Of a stretch of 51,249 nt of DNA, positions 50,014-51,249 are shown piece by piece (position 1 is the stretch's first letter; every line of letters starts with the position of its first letter). Source of the stretch: Deltaproteobacteria bacterium (lineage in GTDB: Bacteria; Desulfobacterota; Syntrophia; Syntrophales; UBA8958); contig JAKQIZ010000086.1 in NCBI GenBank assembly GCA_029561465.1, positions 1 to 51,249 on the forward strand. The letters are read 5' to 3'. A program made the translations under genes and the position numbers. The notes beneath the pieces were generated by a model. The model ran no database searches. It was not told the origin of the DNA and saw only the letters and a list, made by a program, of their open reading frames with translations.

Positions 50014-50243
50014 TTTTTCAGCCATCTGACGACCTCGTCTTTTGTAGGGATCTTCCCGGCGCATTTTACCTCGTTATCGACGATCAGGGCCGGGGTGATG
50101 AAGACGCCATAGGCGGCGAATCTCTTTACGTCTTTGATTTTTTCTATCGTCGCGGGGATTTTCTCCGCCGCCAGGACCTCCGTGACCAGTTTCTCCACAT
50201 GGTCGCACCGGGCGCATCCCGGTCCCAAGATCTTGATGTCCAT
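50010..50243 (-). CDS. Small thioredoxin/glutaredoxin-like protein
   Basis: 77 residues: MDIKILGPGCARCDHVEKLV with a CxxC site (CARC, residues 10-13), and the cis-Pro in GVFITPALIVDNEVKCAGKIP. This is the size and pattern of the redox-active disulfide protein 2 family (MTH895/TM0996-like). No signal peptide, so it is cytoplasmic. It starts 22 bases after murI and is translationally coupled to the DsbA-like gene. Family members may work with arsenic or thiol-reducing systems; the partner here is unknown. Confidence 0.88.
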   Translation of the reverse strand: MDIKILGPGCARCDHVEKLVTEVLAAEKIPATIEKIKDVKRFAAYGVFITPALIVDNEVKCAGKIPTKDEVVRWLKK

Positions 50244-50265
50244 CGCGATTACCTCATTTGGCTGC

Positions 50266-51081
50266 TTATTGCATGGGCAATTTCACCACCTCCACGTGCT
50301 TTAGGGTCCGACCCAGGAAGCGCTCGGCGATGGTTTGAAACCGGAAGGGGACGTCAGAGACGCAGAAGCGATACTCCGGGGGAATCCGGAGAGGGTTGGC
50401 CAACCCCTTCTTCTGCAGTAGCCGGGCGGTGATCTCCGCCATGGCCTCGGCGGAATCCACGAGCTTTATTGCGTTCCCGACGACATCCGAAAGCAGGGAC
50501 TTGAGGAGCGGGTAATGGGTGCAGCCCAGAACCAGGGTGTCCACGTGTTCCGCCAGAATCGGTTTCAGATATTCCTGGGCGGTCAGGCGGGTCACCGGAT
50601 GATCCAGCCAGCCCTCTTCCACGAGGGGGACGAATAGGGGACAAGCCTGGGAAAAAACCCGGATGTCCGGGTCGAGGCTGTGGATCGTCCGGGCGTAGGC
50701 GTTGCTGTTCACCGTTGTTGGGGTGCCGATGACCGCCACCTGTTTGGTCTTCGTCGTCGCGGCGGCGCAGGAGGCCCCGGCCTCGATGACATCCAGGACC
50801 GGTACGGGCGAGCGCTCCTGGATCGCCTCGTAGGCGGCGGCGGCGATGGTGTTGCAGGCGACGATCAAGAGCTTGACCTGCTTCTTCAGAAGAAAATCGG
50901 TTATTTCTATGGCGTACCTGGTGATGGTTTCCACGGATTTGATGCCGTAGGGAACTCGGGCCGTATCACCGAAATAGATGATGTTTTCAAAGGGCAGGCG
51001 CTCCATCAGGGACCGGACCACGGTCAGTCCGCCGATGCCGGAATCGAAGACGCCGATGGGGTGGACAAGGCTCAGATCCAT
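50266..51081 (-). CDS. murI: Glutamate racemase
   Basis: Makes D-glutamate for peptidoglycan. The 271-residue protein has the catalytic elements IGVFDSGIGGLTV (8-20), YFGDTARVPYG, the first cysteine in VACNTIAAAAYE (~75) and the second in LGCTHYPLL (~185). I chose ATG 51081 with AAAGGAAA upstream; the longer open frame runs into repeat copy B and is not coding. It heads the transcript that continues into the redox genes. Confidence 0.96.
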   Translation of the reverse strand: MDLSLVHPIGVFDSGIGGLTVVRSLMERLPFENIIYFGDTARVPYGIKSVETITRYAIEITDFLLKKQVKLLIVACNTIAAAAYEAIQERSPVPVLDVIEAGASCAAATTKTKQVAVIGTPTTVNSNAYARTIHSLDPDIRVFSQACPLFVPLVEEGWLDHPVTRLTAQEYLKPILAEHVDTLVLGCTHYPLLKSLLSDVVGNAIKLVDSAEAMAEITARLLQKKGLANPLRIPPEYRFCVSDVPFRFQTIAERFLGRTLKHVEVVKLPMQ

Positions 51082-51111
51082 GTCGGGTTTCCTTTTATGA
51101 ACATTAAGCTT

Positions 51112-51237
51112 GACGACATCGTAAAAAGTCCATATGCGGCGTTGCGCTTCATCCTTCGTCACTGCGACGTACGCACAAGTACGCCTCATTCCTCAGGATT
51201 CGCGCGCCTTGCCTCTGGAGCTTTTTACTTCGTCGTC
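51112..51237 (-). repeat. Palindromic-ended repeat element, copy B (inverted)
   Basis: About 126 bp with ends GACGACATCGTAAAAAG and the reverse complement of GACGACGAAGTAAAAAG (14 of 17 match). Read on the minus strand it follows copy A almost base for base through the core (ATCCTGAGGAATGAGGCGTA, then TACGTCGCAGTGACGA). It sits just upstream of murI and may contain or influence its promoter. Confidence 0.85.
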
Positions 51238-51249
51238 TCCATCATGACT

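Noticed and set aside
51082-51189. N-terminal extension of murI into repeat copy B
   Set aside because: The family starts at MDLSLVHPIGVFDSG; the extension is encoded by the repeat element.
1-51249. CRISPR arrays, tRNA or rRNA genes, integrase or transposase genes
   Set aside because: Reading both strands I found no spaced direct repeats of CRISPR type, no tRNA-like T-arm with matching acceptor stem, and no recombinase motifs.

Overview
The window reads as chromosomal DNA of a GC-rich, strictly anaerobic bacterium, most likely a deltaproteobacterium (Desulfobacterota) of the Syntrophus/Smithella/Geobacter kind. This is an inference from gene content and order. It rests on the tmk-holB-ricT-metG block, an LL-diaminopimelate aminotransferase beside dapF, a tungstate (TupABC) import locus, a Gram-negative envelope (TolC, RND pump, porin, BtuB/TonB) and a sigma-54 two-component system. 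I saw no phage genes, transposase, CRISPR array, tRNA or rRNA.

Layout. 1-4661 (+) holds the end of a ferredoxin, then tmk, holB, ricT and metG. 4824-7162 (-) is a translationally coupled gluconeogenic pair, fbp-fba. 7263-11281 (-) is a biotin-uptake operon birA-bioY-ecfA-ecfT-fabG. Its single promoter overlaps a clear BirA-type operator. 11527-13922 (+) carries a secreted beta-rich protein, a four-helix membrane protein and a saccharopine-dehydrogenase-like oxidoreductase. 14095-20481 (+) is a tripartite efflux system (TolC, lipoprotein adaptor, unusually long RND pump). 20652-23047 (-) has dapL and dapF.

23352-30222 (+) is the most distinctive block. It contains an HTH regulator fused to a binding-protein domain, a divergent TupA-like binding protein, a dedicated-looking outer-membrane porin, a canonical TupA, TupB, and a TupC with a long linker insertion. 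It looks like an oxyanion (tungstate and perhaps a second ligand) import system running from outer membrane to cytoplasm. Next come an acyl-CoA dehydrogenase lacking the usual catalytic glutamate, a DUF364 protein, and an NtrC-type response regulator with its membrane histidine kinase.

36609-44809 (+) centres on cobalamin uptake: a methyltransferase, a NUDIX protein with an unusual C-terminal domain, btuF, a cobalamin riboswitch, btuCD, a second cobalamin riboswitch, btuB and tonB, followed by a MscS-type channel. 46414-48571 (-) is a zinc-uptake unit made of a small ribbon-helix-helix protein with a Cys-rich tail, znuA and znuC. A perfect palindrome lies in its promoter, and no permease gene is present in the window. 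48908-51081 (-) is murI plus a coupled thiol-redox set (small thioredoxin-like, DsbA-like, VKOR/DsbB-like). Two inverted copies of a ~126-bp element with terminal inverted repeats (48645-48771 and 51112-51237) bracket this last block.

The best candidates for something undescribed are the expanded tungstate-type locus with two binding proteins and its own porin, the metal-knuckle ribbon-helix-helix protein with its palindrome, and the NUDIX fusion.
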